Source: UBA1258 sp963643225 (GTDB lineage: Bacteria > Bacillota > Clostridia > Lachnospirales > Lachnospiraceae). Taken from it: 64,000 bases of DNA. The notes under the pieces were generated by a model. That model made no database searches. It had not been told where the DNA came from and saw only the letters and a list, made by a program, of their open reading frames with translations. The DNA is taken from contig CAVIIX010000005.1 in assembly GCA_963643225.1 (NCBI GenBank), positions 57,407 through 121,406 of the forward strand, read 5' to 3'. Of the stretch, positions 55,365-64,000 are shown piece after piece. Each line of letters begins with the position of its first letter. Positions within the stretch are counted from its first letter, which is position 1. The position numbers and the translations under genes were made by a program.

Positions 55365-57362
55365 TTAACAGATTTCGGAGCCAGCAGGCACATCCTTTTC
55401 AGGTGTCACAAGTGCAAGTGTTCCGTCAGGACCTTCTGCACAAAGAAGCATACCCTCAGATACTACTCCTGCAAGTGTAGCGGGCTTAAGGTTTAACAAT
55501 ACCATTACCTTCTTTCCTACCATCTCTTCAGCGCTGTAATGCTGCTTAATACCTGATACTATCTGCTTTACTTCGTTTCCGATCTTTACCTGTGAGCACA
55601 GAAGCTTTTTAGACTTCGGTACTTCTTCACATTTTAAAATTTCGCCCACCACAAACTGACACTTTGCAAAATCGTCATATTCGATTTTGGGAGCAGGCTT
55701 TACTTCAATTTCAGGCTCGTCTTTCTTTTCTTTCGCTATAGGAGCAAGACCTAATGCGGCCTGTTCCTTTTCATATTCTGCCTTCTGAGCTTCCTGAATC
55801 TTTGTAACGGCTTCAAGTACTTCCTTAAGATCCTTTCTTGAAAATAAAATCCTTGGAGAATCTGTTACACTTTTACCGGATTCATATAAGCCAAACCGGT
55901 TAAGTACTTCGTAGTCTCTCTTTTCGGCATTTAACTGATTAAGAATTGCCTCTGAGGTCTCTGGCATATAAGGAGCAAGAAGGTTTGCACCGATTACTAT
56001 AGCTTCCGTAAGATTGTACATTACTTCGCTTAAACGTGCCTTCTTCGCTTCATCCTTTGAAAGTACCCAGGGCTCTGTTTCATCTATATATTTATTGGAA
56101 CGCTTAAAGATTGCAAATACTTCATTTATCGCATCTGCCATCTTCATTTCATTCATCTTGCTTTCGGCTTTGTCTCGAGCCTGCGTCACAACCGCCTTTA
56201 AGTCGGCATCAACAGCTTCTTCAACCCCTGTCCTTGTCACAACGCCGCCAAAATATTTATTGCTCATGGAAATTGTACGGTTTACAAGATTTCCAAGTAC
56301 GTTTGCAAGGTCTGAATTGTATCTTTCGGTAATGAGTTCCCATGTGATTGTGCCGTCATTTTCATAAGGCATCTCATGAAGCACGTAATAACGTACAGCA
56401 TCAACCCCGTAAAGGGAAATCAAATCATCGGCATAGATTACATTGCCTCTTGATTTACTCATCTTCTCACCGCCCTGTAAAAGCCAGGGATGACCAAATA
56501 CCTGCTTAGGTAAAGGTTCCCCCAGACTCATTAAGAAAATAGGCCAGTAAATGGTATGGAATCTTACAATGTCCTTACCGATAAGATGTAAGTCTGCAGG
56601 CCAGAGCTTCTTATACTGTTGTGTAGAATTGCCGTCTGCATCATAGCCGATACCAGTAATGTAGTTAGAAAGAGCGTCAAGCCATACATATACTACATGC
56701 TTTTCATCAAATGTAACGGGAATGCCCCATTTAAAGGAGGTTCTTGAAACGCACAAATCCTGAAGACCTGGAAGGAGGAAATTGTTCATCATCTCGTTCT
56801 TTCTCGAAACAGGCTGTATAAATTCAGGATGTGTGTTGATATGCTCGATTAATCTGTCTGCATATTTGCTCATCTTAAAGAAATATGCTTCCTCCTTGGC
56901 GGGCTTTACTTCTCTGCCGCAGTCAGGACACTTTCCGTCTACAAGCTGTGATTCTGTCCAAAAGGATTCACAGGGTGTGCAGTACATGCCTTCATAGGCA
57001 CCCTTGTAAATGTCGCCCTTATCATACATTTTCTTAAAAATCTTCTGTATCTGTTTCTCATGATCCGCATCGGTAGTACGGATAAATTTGTCATAAGAAA
57101 CATTTAAATCATCGCAGATACCTTTAATGATACCTGCAACGTTATCTACAAATTCCTTGGGAGATACGCCTGCAGCATTTGCCTTTTCTTCAATTTTCTG
57201 ACCGTGCTCGTCGGTACCTGTCTGGAAAAATACATCATAGCCTTCCATTCGCTTATGGCGGCAGATTGCGTCAGCCATTACGATTTCATAGGAATTCCCG
57301 ATGTGGGGCTTGCCTGATGTATAGGCAATTGCGGTCGTTAAATAATATTTACCTTTGTTCAT
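55365..57362 (-). CDS. metG: Methionyl-tRNA synthetase
   Basis: A 665-residue class I synthetase, one-zinc type. The HIGH motif is in SGKPHIGNSYEIVMADA, the zinc knuckle is CTPCESF and CPDCGRE, and KMSKSRGNVI is the KMSKS loop. The C-terminal ~100 residues form the EMAP-like tRNA-binding dimer domain (KCQFVVGEILKCEEVPKSKKLLCSQVKIG, AEEMVGKKVMVLLNLKPATLAGV). AGGAGG precedes the ATG. It is transcribed alone. Confidence 0.96.
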   Translation of the reverse strand: MNKGKYYLTTAIAYTSGKPHIGNSYEIVMADAICRHKRMEGYDVFFQTGTDEHGQKIEEKANAAGVSPKEFVDNVAGIIKGICDDLNVSYDKFIRTTDADHEKQIQKIFKKMYDKGDIYKGAYEGMYCTPCESFWTESQLVDGKCPDCGREVKPAKEEAYFFKMSKYADRLIEHINTHPEFIQPVSRKNEMMNNFLLPGLQDLCVSRTSFKWGIPVTFDEKHVVYVWLDALSNYITGIGYDADGNSTQQYKKLWPADLHLIGKDIVRFHTIYWPIFLMSLGEPLPKQVFGHPWLLQGGEKMSKSRGNVIYADDLISLYGVDAVRYYVLHEMPYENDGTITWELITERYNSDLANVLGNLVNRTISMSNKYFGGVVTRTGVEEAVDADLKAVVTQARDKAESKMNEMKMADAINEVFAIFKRSNKYIDETEPWVLSKDEAKKARLSEVMYNLTEAIVIGANLLAPYMPETSEAILNQLNAEKRDYEVLNRFGLYESGKSVTDSPRILFSRKDLKEVLEAVTKIQEAQKAEYEKEQAALGLAPIAKEKKDEPEIEVKPAPKIEYDDFAKCQFVVGEILKCEEVPKSKKLLCSQVKIGNEVKQIVSGIKQHYSAEEMVGKKVMVLLNLKPATLAGVVSEGMLLCAEGPDGTLALVTPEKDVPAGSEIC

Positions 57363-57457
57363 TTAGTATCCTCCTGTATCTATGTAAAAAGAAAACGCCT
57401 TCCCGCACCCTTTGTACAAGAAGACTTCTTTATTGTCTTATCTCGTTGTCTTTACAG

Positions 57458-57487
57458 AAGATAGCACATTTTCAATTCCTTTGTCAA
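57458..57487 (-). promoter_or_regulatory. Promoter of metG
   Basis: On the minus strand a perfect TTGACA (57482-57487) and, 17 or 18 bases on, CTATCT/TATCTT (57458-57464). The leader would be about 90 bases; no T-box or S-box motif was found in it. Confidence 0.5.
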
Positions 57488-57529
57488 TGTTAAGCAAACC
57501 CACGTCACAAAGTATCTGTGTTCATCAAC

Positions 57530-57558
57530 CAAAAAACGAGAGTTTTTAAGCTCTCGTT
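57530..57558 (-). terminator. Terminator of carB
   Basis: AACGAGAG/CTCTCGTT forms an 8-bp stem with TTTT following on the minus strand, about 30 bases after the carB stop codon. Confidence 0.75.
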
Positions 57559-57590
57559 TTGGTTTGTTTTGTTATTTTTAACAAATTCTG

Positions 57591-60500
57591 TTATTTAATT
57601 GCGGCGTGTAATTCCTGTAAGGACTTTACCTCTGAAATTTCACCGTTCTTAACTGCCCTGATGCCAACTGCCGTAGCCTTGGCTGCAGCCATTGTGGTGA
57701 TGTAAGGAACCTTTGCTCTGATAGCCGCCTTGCGGATGTAAGAGTCATCCTGCGAGCTCTTCTTGCCGATTGGCGTGTTGATAACAAGGTTAACCTCTTT
57801 ATTGATGATATAGTCTGATACGTCTGGACGTCCTTCATACATCTTTGCTGCCTTCTTTACGTTGTAACCTAAATTTTTAATAAGCTCGTATGTGCGTCCA
57901 GTTGCCACAAAGTCAAAGCCTGATGCTGCAAGAAGATTCACCACTTCAGGTAATTCAGCCTTGTCGTTATCGTTAACGCTTATTAAAGCTGTTCCTTCTA
58001 AAGGAAGGCAGGTCTGAGTTGCCTCCTGTGCTTTATAAAAGGCTTCGCCGAAGTTTTCCGAAATACCTAAAACTTCACCGGTAGATCTCATTTCAGGTCC
58101 TAATACAGGATCTACTTCAGGGAACATATTGAAGGGGAATACAGCTTCCTTTACGCCGTGATAAGGGATATTCGTTTTCTTAAGTGAAGGCACGGGTGAA
58201 GGTTTTCCTGTAAGTTCTCTTGTGACAATTTCCGTAGCAATGGGCACCATCTGAATGTTGCACACCTTTGATACAAGAGGAACTGTACGGGAAGCTCTTG
58301 GATTTGCCTCAATTACATATACCTTGCCGTTTTCGATTGCGTACTGCATGTTCATAAGTCCCTGTACGTGCATTTCTTCTGCAATCTTTCTTGTGTATTC
58401 CTCAATTGTCTTTAAATTTTCTTCCGAAATGTTAAGGGAAGGAATGATGCATGCAGAGTCGCCTGAGTGAATACCTGCAAGCTCGATGTGTTCCATAACT
58501 GCAGGCACAAAAGCATGCTCGCCGTCACAAATAGCATCCGATTCGCATTCCGTAGCATGACGTAAAAATCTGTCTATAAGAATTGGTCTGTCAGGAGTAA
58601 CACCTATAGCAGCCTTCATGTATTCTACAAGAGTTTCTCTGTCGTGTACCACTTCCATGCCTCGACCGCCCAGTACATAGGAAGGTCTTACCATTACAGG
58701 ATATCCGATCTTTTCAGCCACCTCGATTGCTTCTTCGGTAGTAACTGCCATTCCCGCTTCAGGCATGGGAATTCCAAGCTTGTCCATCATTGCCCTGAAC
58801 TGGTCACGATCTTCTGCAAGGTCGATAACCTCAGGAGAAGTACCCAAAATCTTAACGCCGTTTTTCTTAAGCTCTGCAGCCAAATTTAATGGTGTCTGAC
58901 CACCAAACTGTGCGATTACGCCCACGGGCTTTTCCTTCTTATAAATGCTTAAAACATCTTCTAAGGTTAAAGGCTCGAAATAGAGCTTATCTGAAGTATC
59001 GTAGTCGGTTGATACGGTTTCAGGGTTACAGTTTACAATTATTGTTTCAAAGCCAAGCTTCTTTAATGCAAGTGCTGCGTGTACTGAGCAATAGTCGAAT
59101 TCGATACCCTGACCGATTCTGTTGGGACCGCCGCCTAAAATCATAATCTTCTGACGATTTGTATTAACAGGACTTAAGTCCTCTGCGTTATAGGTTGAAT
59201 AATAATAAGCGCTGTTCTTTGTACCACTTACGTGTACGCCTTCCCAAGCCTCCTCTACGCCGATTGCAATTCGTCTGTTTCTTATGTCCTCTTCCTTAAC
59301 TCCCAAAAGTCTTGAAAGATACTTATCGGAGAAACCATCTTTTTTAGCCTGAGTTAAAGCTTCATCCGTAGGAAGGGAGCCCTTAAATTTAAGTAATGCT
59401 TCTTCCTCTTCCACAAGCTCCTTCATCTGTTCGATAAAGTAGTGCTTAATCTTTGTAAGCTCGAATAATTCATCAACGGTAGCGCCCTTTCTTAAGGCCT
59501 CATACATAATGAACTGACGCTCCGAAGTCGCATAAGCTAAGAGTTTTAAAAGTTCTTCTTTTGATTTATCATTAAAGTCCTTGGCATAGCCTAAGCCATA
59601 ACGGCCGGTTTCAAGGCTTCTGATAGCCTTCTGAAAAGCTTCCTTGTAGGTCTTTCCGATACTCATTACCTCGCCTACCGCACGCATCTGCGTGCCAAGT
59701 TTATCCTGTACACCTTTGAATTTTTCAAAGGCCCAGCGGGCAAATTTGATTACCACATAGTCGCCGTCCGGAACGTATTTATCTAAGGTTCCGTACTTTC
59801 CGCAGGGAATTTCATCAAGAGTAAGCCCGCTTGCAAGCATTGCCGAAACCAAAGCGATAGGGAAACCTGTTGCTTTTGAAGCAAGTGCTGAAGAACGCGA
59901 AGTACGTGGATTAATTTCGATTACGATTATACGGCCGCTTACCGGGTCATGACCAAACTGCACGTTTGTACCGCCAATAACGCCTACTTCCTCTACTATC
60001 TTATAAGCCTGACGCTGTAATTCCTTCTGTACATCTTCTGAAATAGTAAGCATGGGTGCCGAGCAGAAGGAGTCACCTGTATGTATGCCCAAGGGATCGA
60101 TGTTTTCAATAAAGCATACTGTAATCATCTTGCCCTTTGCATCTCTTACTACCTCGAGCTCTAATTCTTCCCAGCCCAAAATTGATTCTTCTACAAGTAC
60201 CTGTCCTACCAAAGAAGCCTTTAAACCACGCTCACATACTGTGGCAAGCTCTTCTTTATTGTATACAAGGCCTCCGCCTGCACCGCCCATTGTGTAGGCA
60301 GGTCTTAATACTACAGGGTAACCTAATTTATCTGCTATAGCCAAAGCCTCCTCTACAGAATAGGAAACCTCTGAACGTGCCATTTCAATGCCAAGCTTGT
60401 TCATGGTCTTCTTAAATTCGATTCTGTCTTCTCCGCGTTCGATGGCATCCACCTGTACGCCGATTACCTTTACGTTGTATTTATCAAGTACACCTGTGGA

Positions 60501-60809
60501 AGCAAGCTCCGAGCAAAGGTTTAATCCTGACTGTCCGCCTAAGTTAGGAAGAATTGCGTCGGGTCTTTCTTTTGCTATAATCTGCTCAAGCCGCTTTACG
60601 TTTAAGGGCTCGATGTAGGTAACATCTGCAATGCCAGGGTCTGTCATAATAGTAGCGGGATTAGAGTTTACAAGAACTATCTCATATCCTAAGTTTCTTA
60701 AAGCCTTACATGCCTGAGTTCCGGAATAGTCAAACTCGCATGCCTGTCCGATGATAATCGGGCCTGAACCAATAATCAAAACTTTTTTAATATCTGTTCT
60801 TTTTCCCAT
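57591..60809 (-). CDS. carB: Carbamoyl phosphate synthase large subunit
   Basis: A 1072-residue enzyme making carbamoyl phosphate from bicarbonate, ammonia and two ATP for pyrimidine and arginine synthesis. Two homologous ATP-grasp halves are visible: VLIIGSGPIIIGQACEFDYSGTQA and, in the second, IMILGGGPNRIGQGIEFDYCSVHA. The C-terminal part is the allosteric methylglyoxal-synthase-like domain (DFVATGRTYELIKNLGYNVKK). The small subunit carA, normally adjacent, is not within this window, where rpe lies upstream and metG downstream. GGAGA precedes the ATG. Confidence 0.97.
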   Translation of the reverse strand: MGKRTDIKKVLIIGSGPIIIGQACEFDYSGTQACKALRNLGYEIVLVNSNPATIMTDPGIADVTYIEPLNVKRLEQIIAKERPDAILPNLGGQSGLNLCSELASTGVLDKYNVKVIGVQVDAIERGEDRIEFKKTMNKLGIEMARSEVSYSVEEALAIADKLGYPVVLRPAYTMGGAGGGLVYNKEELATVCERGLKASLVGQVLVEESILGWEELELEVVRDAKGKMITVCFIENIDPLGIHTGDSFCSAPMLTISEDVQKELQRQAYKIVEEVGVIGGTNVQFGHDPVSGRIIVIEINPRTSRSSALASKATGFPIALVSAMLASGLTLDEIPCGKYGTLDKYVPDGDYVVIKFARWAFEKFKGVQDKLGTQMRAVGEVMSIGKTYKEAFQKAIRSLETGRYGLGYAKDFNDKSKEELLKLLAYATSERQFIMYEALRKGATVDELFELTKIKHYFIEQMKELVEEEEALLKFKGSLPTDEALTQAKKDGFSDKYLSRLLGVKEEDIRNRRIAIGVEEAWEGVHVSGTKNSAYYYSTYNAEDLSPVNTNRQKIMILGGGPNRIGQGIEFDYCSVHAALALKKLGFETIIVNCNPETVSTDYDTSDKLYFEPLTLEDVLSIYKKEKPVGVIAQFGGQTPLNLAAELKKNGVKILGTSPEVIDLAEDRDQFRAMMDKLGIPMPEAGMAVTTEEAIEVAEKIGYPVMVRPSYVLGGRGMEVVHDRETLVEYMKAAIGVTPDRPILIDRFLRHATECESDAICDGEHAFVPAVMEHIELAGIHSGDSACIIPSLNISEENLKTIEEYTRKIAEEMHVQGLMNMQYAIENGKVYVIEANPRASRTVPLVSKVCNIQMVPIATEIVTRELTGKPSPVPSLKKTNIPYHGVKEAVFPFNMFPEVDPVLGPEMRSTGEVLGISENFGEAFYKAQEATQTCLPLEGTALISVNDNDKAELPEVVNLLAASGFDFVATGRTYELIKNLGYNVKKAAKMYEGRPDVSDYIINKEVNLVINTPIGKKSSQDDSYIRKAAIRAKVPYITTMAAAKATAVGIRAVKNGEISEVKSLQELHAAIK

Positions 60810-60836
60810 AGTAAATCTCCTTTTTTACTTTTATAT

Positions 60837-60867
60837 AGAAAAAACCTCTTAAAAAACAGAGGTTTTA
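60837..60867 (-). terminator. Terminator of rpe
   Basis: AAAACCTC/GAGGTTTT (60841-60848 with 60859-60866) with T residues following on the minus strand. The upstream arm overlaps the rpe stop codon. Partial read-through into carB is possible because carB follows in the same direction. Confidence 0.7.
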
Positions 60868-61506
60868 TTGTGCCTTAAAATATTTAACATTGGAGGCAAT
60901 ATCGCCTTTAAATACAGATGAGCCTGCCACAATAACATTTGCACCGGCATCTAAAATCCTTGAAATATTATCACGGGTAACGCCACCATCAATTTCAACA
61001 TTAACGGCTACACCCATTTCATTTATCTTTTTGCGCACTGCTTTAATCTTATCAACAGTGCTGTCAATAAATTTCTGGCCGCCAAAGCCTGGCTCAACAG
61101 TCATAACAAGCACCATTTCAAGCTTATTTAAAAAAGGGAACAATACGGAAACATCGGTGCCGGGCTTAACGGAAAGTCCTGCCCTGCATCCGCATTTATG
61201 AATCAGATCGATTGTGGCATCAACGTCGCTACAGGCTTCGTAGTGAACAGTAATAATGTCTGCGCCGCAGTCAGCAAAATTCTTAATATAACGAGAAGGC
61301 TCGTCAATCATAAGATGTACATCAAAGGGTTTTTTTGTAACCTTTCTGACGGAAGCAATAACAGGCATTCCAAAGGAAATTGAGGGAACGAAAGAGCCGT
61401 CCATTACATCGATATGGATGTAATCGGCGCCCGCCTTATCACAGGTTTCTATCTGATTTCCCAAAGCTGCAAAGTCTGCTGCCAAAATTGAAGGAGATAA
61501 AATCAT
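60865..61506 (-). CDS. rpe: Ribulose-phosphate 3-epimerase
   Basis: A 213-residue TIM-barrel enzyme of the pentose phosphate pathway. It begins MILSPSILAADFAALGNQIE and has the metal and catalytic sites IHIDVMDGSFVPSISFG, VHLMID, MTVEPGFGGQKF and VEIDGGVTRDN. AAAGGA precedes the ATG. It is upstream of carB on the same strand; no ribosomal-maturation neighbours such as rsgA are present within the window. Confidence 0.95.
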   Translation of the reverse strand: MILSPSILAADFAALGNQIETCDKAGADYIHIDVMDGSFVPSISFGMPVIASVRKVTKKPFDVHLMIDEPSRYIKNFADCGADIITVHYEACSDVDATIDLIHKCGCRAGLSVKPGTDVSVLFPFLNKLEMVLVMTVEPGFGGQKFIDSTVDKIKAVRKKINEMGVAVNVEIDGGVTRDNISRILDAGANVIVAGSSVFKGDIASNVKYFKAQ

Positions 61507-61631
61507 ATCGTTTCCTTTAAGTACTTGTTTATCGTATTAAGGTTAATTCAATCTTTTTGCTTTTTCAAGCACGAATCATTACAAATGCCTGAAAAATTTT
61601 AAGGAGTTGTTGGTAATTCTACACATTCTCC

Positions 61632-62873
61632 CTACATTAATTTAAGCAAATCCTCGTAGGTCTCTCTTTTTCTTATGCACCTTACATCCCCTGCTTTTGT
61701 TATCATAACCTCTGCCGGTCTTGGACGAGAATTGTAAGCAGAACACATACTGTAGCCGTATGCACCAGTATCAAGTACAGCGATTAAATCACCCTTTTTA
61801 ATCTCAGGGAGAAGTCTTTCCTTACACAATATATCGCCGGATTCACAAATATTACCGGTTACGTTGATTTCGCAAAGTTCCTTTCTTTCTACAATTTCAT
61901 TGTCTCTTATAACCTCAGCATCGTGCCAGGAATCATACATTGATGGACGAACCAATACGTTCATGCCGATATCCGTGCCTGCGTATTTTCTGCCTGCGTT
62001 CTGCTTTACAGCATGCACTCTTCCCAAAATAATGCTACCCTCTGCCACACAGTATCTTCCGGGCTCTGACTTAAATAACGGAGCATATCCGTATTTTTCT
62101 ACAAAATCATCAAGGATGGGCTCTAATTTCTTCTTAAAGTCTTCCATTGGATATTCCTTTTCATCCTCAAGCTTGTGATAGGGAATACCATAGCCACCGC
62201 CAAAATCCACAAATTCAAGATTTTCAAATCTTAAAGCAATTCTTAAAAGATTGCTTACCGCATCAAGGTATGGTTCAGGGCTCATAAAGAGAGAGCCTAT
62301 ATGCTGATTAATGCCTGCAATGGTTAAATCATATTCTTTTGCTATTTCAAAAATTTCGTCTATATCTTCTTCAGCAATGCCAAATTTCGTTTTTTTGCCG
62401 CCTGTTACTACCTTTTCACAGTGACCTGCACCTACGCCCGGGTTGATTCTGACAGCACACCTTCCGCCTTTGTTTAACTGTCCGTACTGTTCTAGCTGAG
62501 ACAGTGAATCGAGGCTTGTCATAATGCCTCTCTCAATTGCATACTGCATTTCTTCATCAGATACATTATTTGGCACAAAGAAAATTCTGTCATAGGGAAA
62601 GCCTGCTGCCTCAAGCATTCTGATTTCGCCTTCACTCATAGCATCGCAGTTAATGCCCTCTTCCAAAGCCAGCTTTAAAATATGAATATTTGTGTTTGCC
62701 TTAACGGAATAATTGGCAGTATAGGGATATTTTGTAATAACCCCTGCCACACTCTTCATGTGGGCTCTTATAATTTCTTCATTATAGACATATACAGGAG
62801 TGCCGTAAGTCTTTGCAATATCCTCTGCCTTATTGTTCTTTAAAAAATCCGTTTCTTTAATATAAGAATCCAT
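61632..62873 (-). CDS. lysA: Diaminopimelate decarboxylase
   Basis: A 413-residue PLP enzyme of the alanine-racemase fold catalysing the last step of lysine synthesis. The Schiff-base Lys is in YSVKANTN, the phosphate-binding GGGYG motif is in VDFGGGYGIPY, and the catalytic Cys is in ICESGDIL. GAGG precedes the ATG, ten bases after ddh. Confidence 0.95.
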   Translation of the reverse strand: MDSYIKETDFLKNNKAEDIAKTYGTPVYVYNEEIIRAHMKSVAGVITKYPYTANYSVKANTNIHILKLALEEGINCDAMSEGEIRMLEAAGFPYDRIFFVPNNVSDEEMQYAIERGIMTSLDSLSQLEQYGQLNKGGRCAVRINPGVGAGHCEKVVTGGKKTKFGIAEEDIDEIFEIAKEYDLTIAGINQHIGSLFMSPEPYLDAVSNLLRIALRFENLEFVDFGGGYGIPYHKLEDEKEYPMEDFKKKLEPILDDFVEKYGYAPLFKSEPGRYCVAEGSIILGRVHAVKQNAGRKYAGTDIGMNVLVRPSMYDSWHDAEVIRDNEIVERKELCEINVTGNICESGDILCKERLLPEIKKGDLIAVLDTGAYGYSMCSAYNSRPRPAEVMITKAGDVRCIRKRETYEDLLKLM

Positions 62874-62883
62874 AAATGCCTCA

Positions 62884-63864
62884 TTATAATAAAAGTCTTC
62901 TTAATTCGTCGTCTGATAAGGGGCTTAAATATGCGGGTGCAATATCAAATACAGTCTTACAGCCTGTAACGCCTTCCTTGTTGAGTCTGTTGATTGCTCT
63001 GGCAAAAGAAATAATAACTGAAGAAGTAAATTCAGGGTTTGAGTCAAGCTTTAAGCTGTATTCAATAACATGCTTATGCTCTTTGTTTAATCCTGTTACA
63101 CCACTTCTGAACACAAATCCGCCGTGTGGAATTTCAGCATGGTCTCTTAAAAATTCTTCTTCCGAAATAAAGTGTACGGTTGTGTCATATTCATCAAAAT
63201 AATTGGGCATTGTCTTGATTTCATTTTCAATTTTCTTTAAATCAGCGCCCTCTTCTGCCACCACAAAGCACTCACGCGTGTGCTTTTCTCTTGTGGAAAG
63301 TGCAGGATTTTCACCGTTTCTTACAGCCTTAAGTGCTGCTTCAATGGGAATTGTATACTGCTTACCGTTCTTTACACCTTCAATTCTTCTGATGGCATCG
63401 GAATGTCCCTGGCTTACGCCCTTACCCCAGAAGGTATAATCGTTTCCTTCTGGAAGCACACAGTTTCCGTATAAACGCATAAGTGAAAACATCCCCGGGT
63501 CCCAGCCTGCAGAAATCAATGCTATATGTCCGTTTTCTTTTGCAGCCGCATCTACGTTCTTAAAGTGTTCCGGAATACGTGCGTGGGTGTCAAAAGAATC
63601 AATTACGTTAAAATATCTGGCATATTCAGGAGTCTGTTTTGGTAAATCGGTTGCAGAACCTCCGCAGATGATTAAAACATCCACCTTGTCCTTGTAGGCT
63701 TCAGCCTCACTCACACTAACTACCGGAACGCCCTCTGTCAAAAGCTTTACGCTTGAAGGGTCTCTTCTTGTAAACACACACACAAGTTCTGTATCGGCAT
63801 TCTGCTTTATGGCGCATTCAACGCCTTTTCCTAAATTTCCGTATCCTAAAATTGCTACTTTCAT
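62884..63864 (-). CDS. ddh: Meso-diaminopimelate D-dehydrogenase
   Basis: A 326-residue NADPH-dependent enzyme that aminates L-tetrahydrodipicolinate directly to meso-diaminopimelate, the one-step branch of the lysine/peptidoglycan pathway. The Rossmann motif is VAILGYGNLGKGVECAI, with FTRRDPSSV for NADP, and the family segment ISAGWDPGMFSLMRLYGN followed by TFWGKGVSQGHSDAIRRI. It precedes lysA by ten bases, so the two give lysine from tetrahydrodipicolinate in two steps. AAAGGA precedes the ATG. Confidence 0.95.
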   Translation of the reverse strand: MKVAILGYGNLGKGVECAIKQNADTELVCVFTRRDPSSVKLLTEGVPVVSVSEAEAYKDKVDVLIICGGSATDLPKQTPEYARYFNVIDSFDTHARIPEHFKNVDAAAKENGHIALISAGWDPGMFSLMRLYGNCVLPEGNDYTFWGKGVSQGHSDAIRRIEGVKNGKQYTIPIEAALKAVRNGENPALSTREKHTRECFVVAEEGADLKKIENEIKTMPNYFDEYDTTVHFISEEEFLRDHAEIPHGGFVFRSGVTGLNKEHKHVIEYSLKLDSNPEFTSSVIISFARAINRLNKEGVTGCKTVFDIAPAYLSPLSDDELRRLLL

Positions 63865-63940
63865 AATTTTCCTTTCCGATTATCTGTCTATATTGATGAT
63901 TTAAATGATATGTTACATCGTAAGATACAAGCCTGTAAAT

Positions 63941-64000
63941 GTCAAAGATATTCGCAATTCGCTTCGCTACGGCTCTACTAAAAGCGGCACTACGTGCCTT
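63941..64000 (-). repeat. Dispersed multi-hairpin repeat, copy G (cut by window end)
   Basis: GTCAAAGATATTCGCAATTC followed by GCTTCGCTACGGCTCTACTAAAAGCGGCACTACGTGCCTT is a near-exact reverse-orientation match to the tail and hairpin 3 of copies A and C. It runs off the right edge, so its full length is unknown. Confidence 0.85.

Noticed and set aside
57363..57590. T-box or S-box leader before metG
   Set aside because: No TGGNACCGCG-type antiterminator, S-box core or tRNA-like structure was found; the leader is only about 90 bases.
63865..63940. Lysine riboswitch upstream of ddh-lysA
   Set aside because: Only about 75 bases separate ddh from the repeat, too short for an L-box, and no conserved core was seen.
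3971..64000. Repeats as a CRISPR array
   Set aside because: Copies are thousands of bases apart, about 140 bp long with internal hairpins, and there are no regular spacers or cas genes.

Overview
The window looks like a core chromosomal segment of an AT-rich, anaerobic Firmicute, most likely Lachnospiraceae (class Clostridia). Supporting signs are glycyl-radical chemistry (pflA, nrdG, a PflX-like radical SAM protein, a small 2[4Fe-4S] ferredoxin), the hrcA-grpE-dnaK-dnaJ order with a CIRCE operator, the gdpP-rplI-dnaB order, a whiA-rapZ-crh-hprK gene neighbourhood, and meso-diaminopimelate dehydrogenase next to lysA. No tRNA, rRNA, prophage, insertion sequence or CRISPR array was seen. One structural RNA, the SRP RNA, is present.

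Layout. 1-5.2 kb (+ strand mostly): truncated GntR regulator, YwiB-like protein, a divergent membrane protein/lipoprotein pair, asnS, pflA and ferredoxin. 5.2-10.4 kb (- strand): dnaB, rplI and gdpP, then rpsF-ssb-rpsR. 10.5-12.9 kb (+): a compositionally foreign-looking cassette of a small anchored protein and a P1B-type ATPase whose metal-site signature is Ser-Cys-Ala. 13.0-16.9 kb (-): an operon of a glycerophosphodiesterase, a one-polypeptide EAL phosphodiesterase/GH25 muramidase fusion, a sirtuin and DUF951. 17-21.9 kb: heat-shock operon. 22-25.4 kb: receiver protein, aminotransferase, patatin and an acetyltransferase. 26.4-36.1 kb: nine-gene operon ftsH-uvrC-hprK-glcK-murB-rapZ-whiA-crh-lipid kinase. 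37.8-44.9 kb: carbohydrate and transport genes (GH74-like protein, serine hydrolase, polytopic membrane protein, DMT transporter) and nrdG. 45-50 kb: tadA, SRP RNA, PflX-like radical SAM, two sugar-type regulators and a stand-alone sugar-ABC ATPase. 50.3-55.2 kb: an operon with a tandem-HD HD-GYP protein, a YesL-like protein and a GGDEF cyclase. 55.4-63.9 kb: metG, carB, rpe, lysA, ddh.

Two themes join the regions. First, cyclic-dinucleotide signalling is dense: GdpP (c-di-AMP), an I-site GGDEF cyclase, an HD-GYP protein and the EAL-GH25 fusion. The fusion has all expected EAL residues inside the cell and all expected GH25 residues outside, joined by one membrane segment, so c-di-GMP state may be physically tied to peptidoglycan cleavage. 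Second, carbon-catabolite signalling is concentrated in one operon: HPr kinase, ROK glucokinase, and a Crh-like HPr that keeps Ser46 but has Glu at the His15 position.

The most distinctive non-coding signal is a dispersed repeat of about 140 bp built of several hairpins. Full copies lie at about 3971, 26211 and 50181, and shorter or cut copies at about 12953, 44193 and 63941. They sit next to gene ends, and one supplies the stop codon of the GGDEF gene. All functional assignments come from reading motifs and gene order by eye; no database search was possible.
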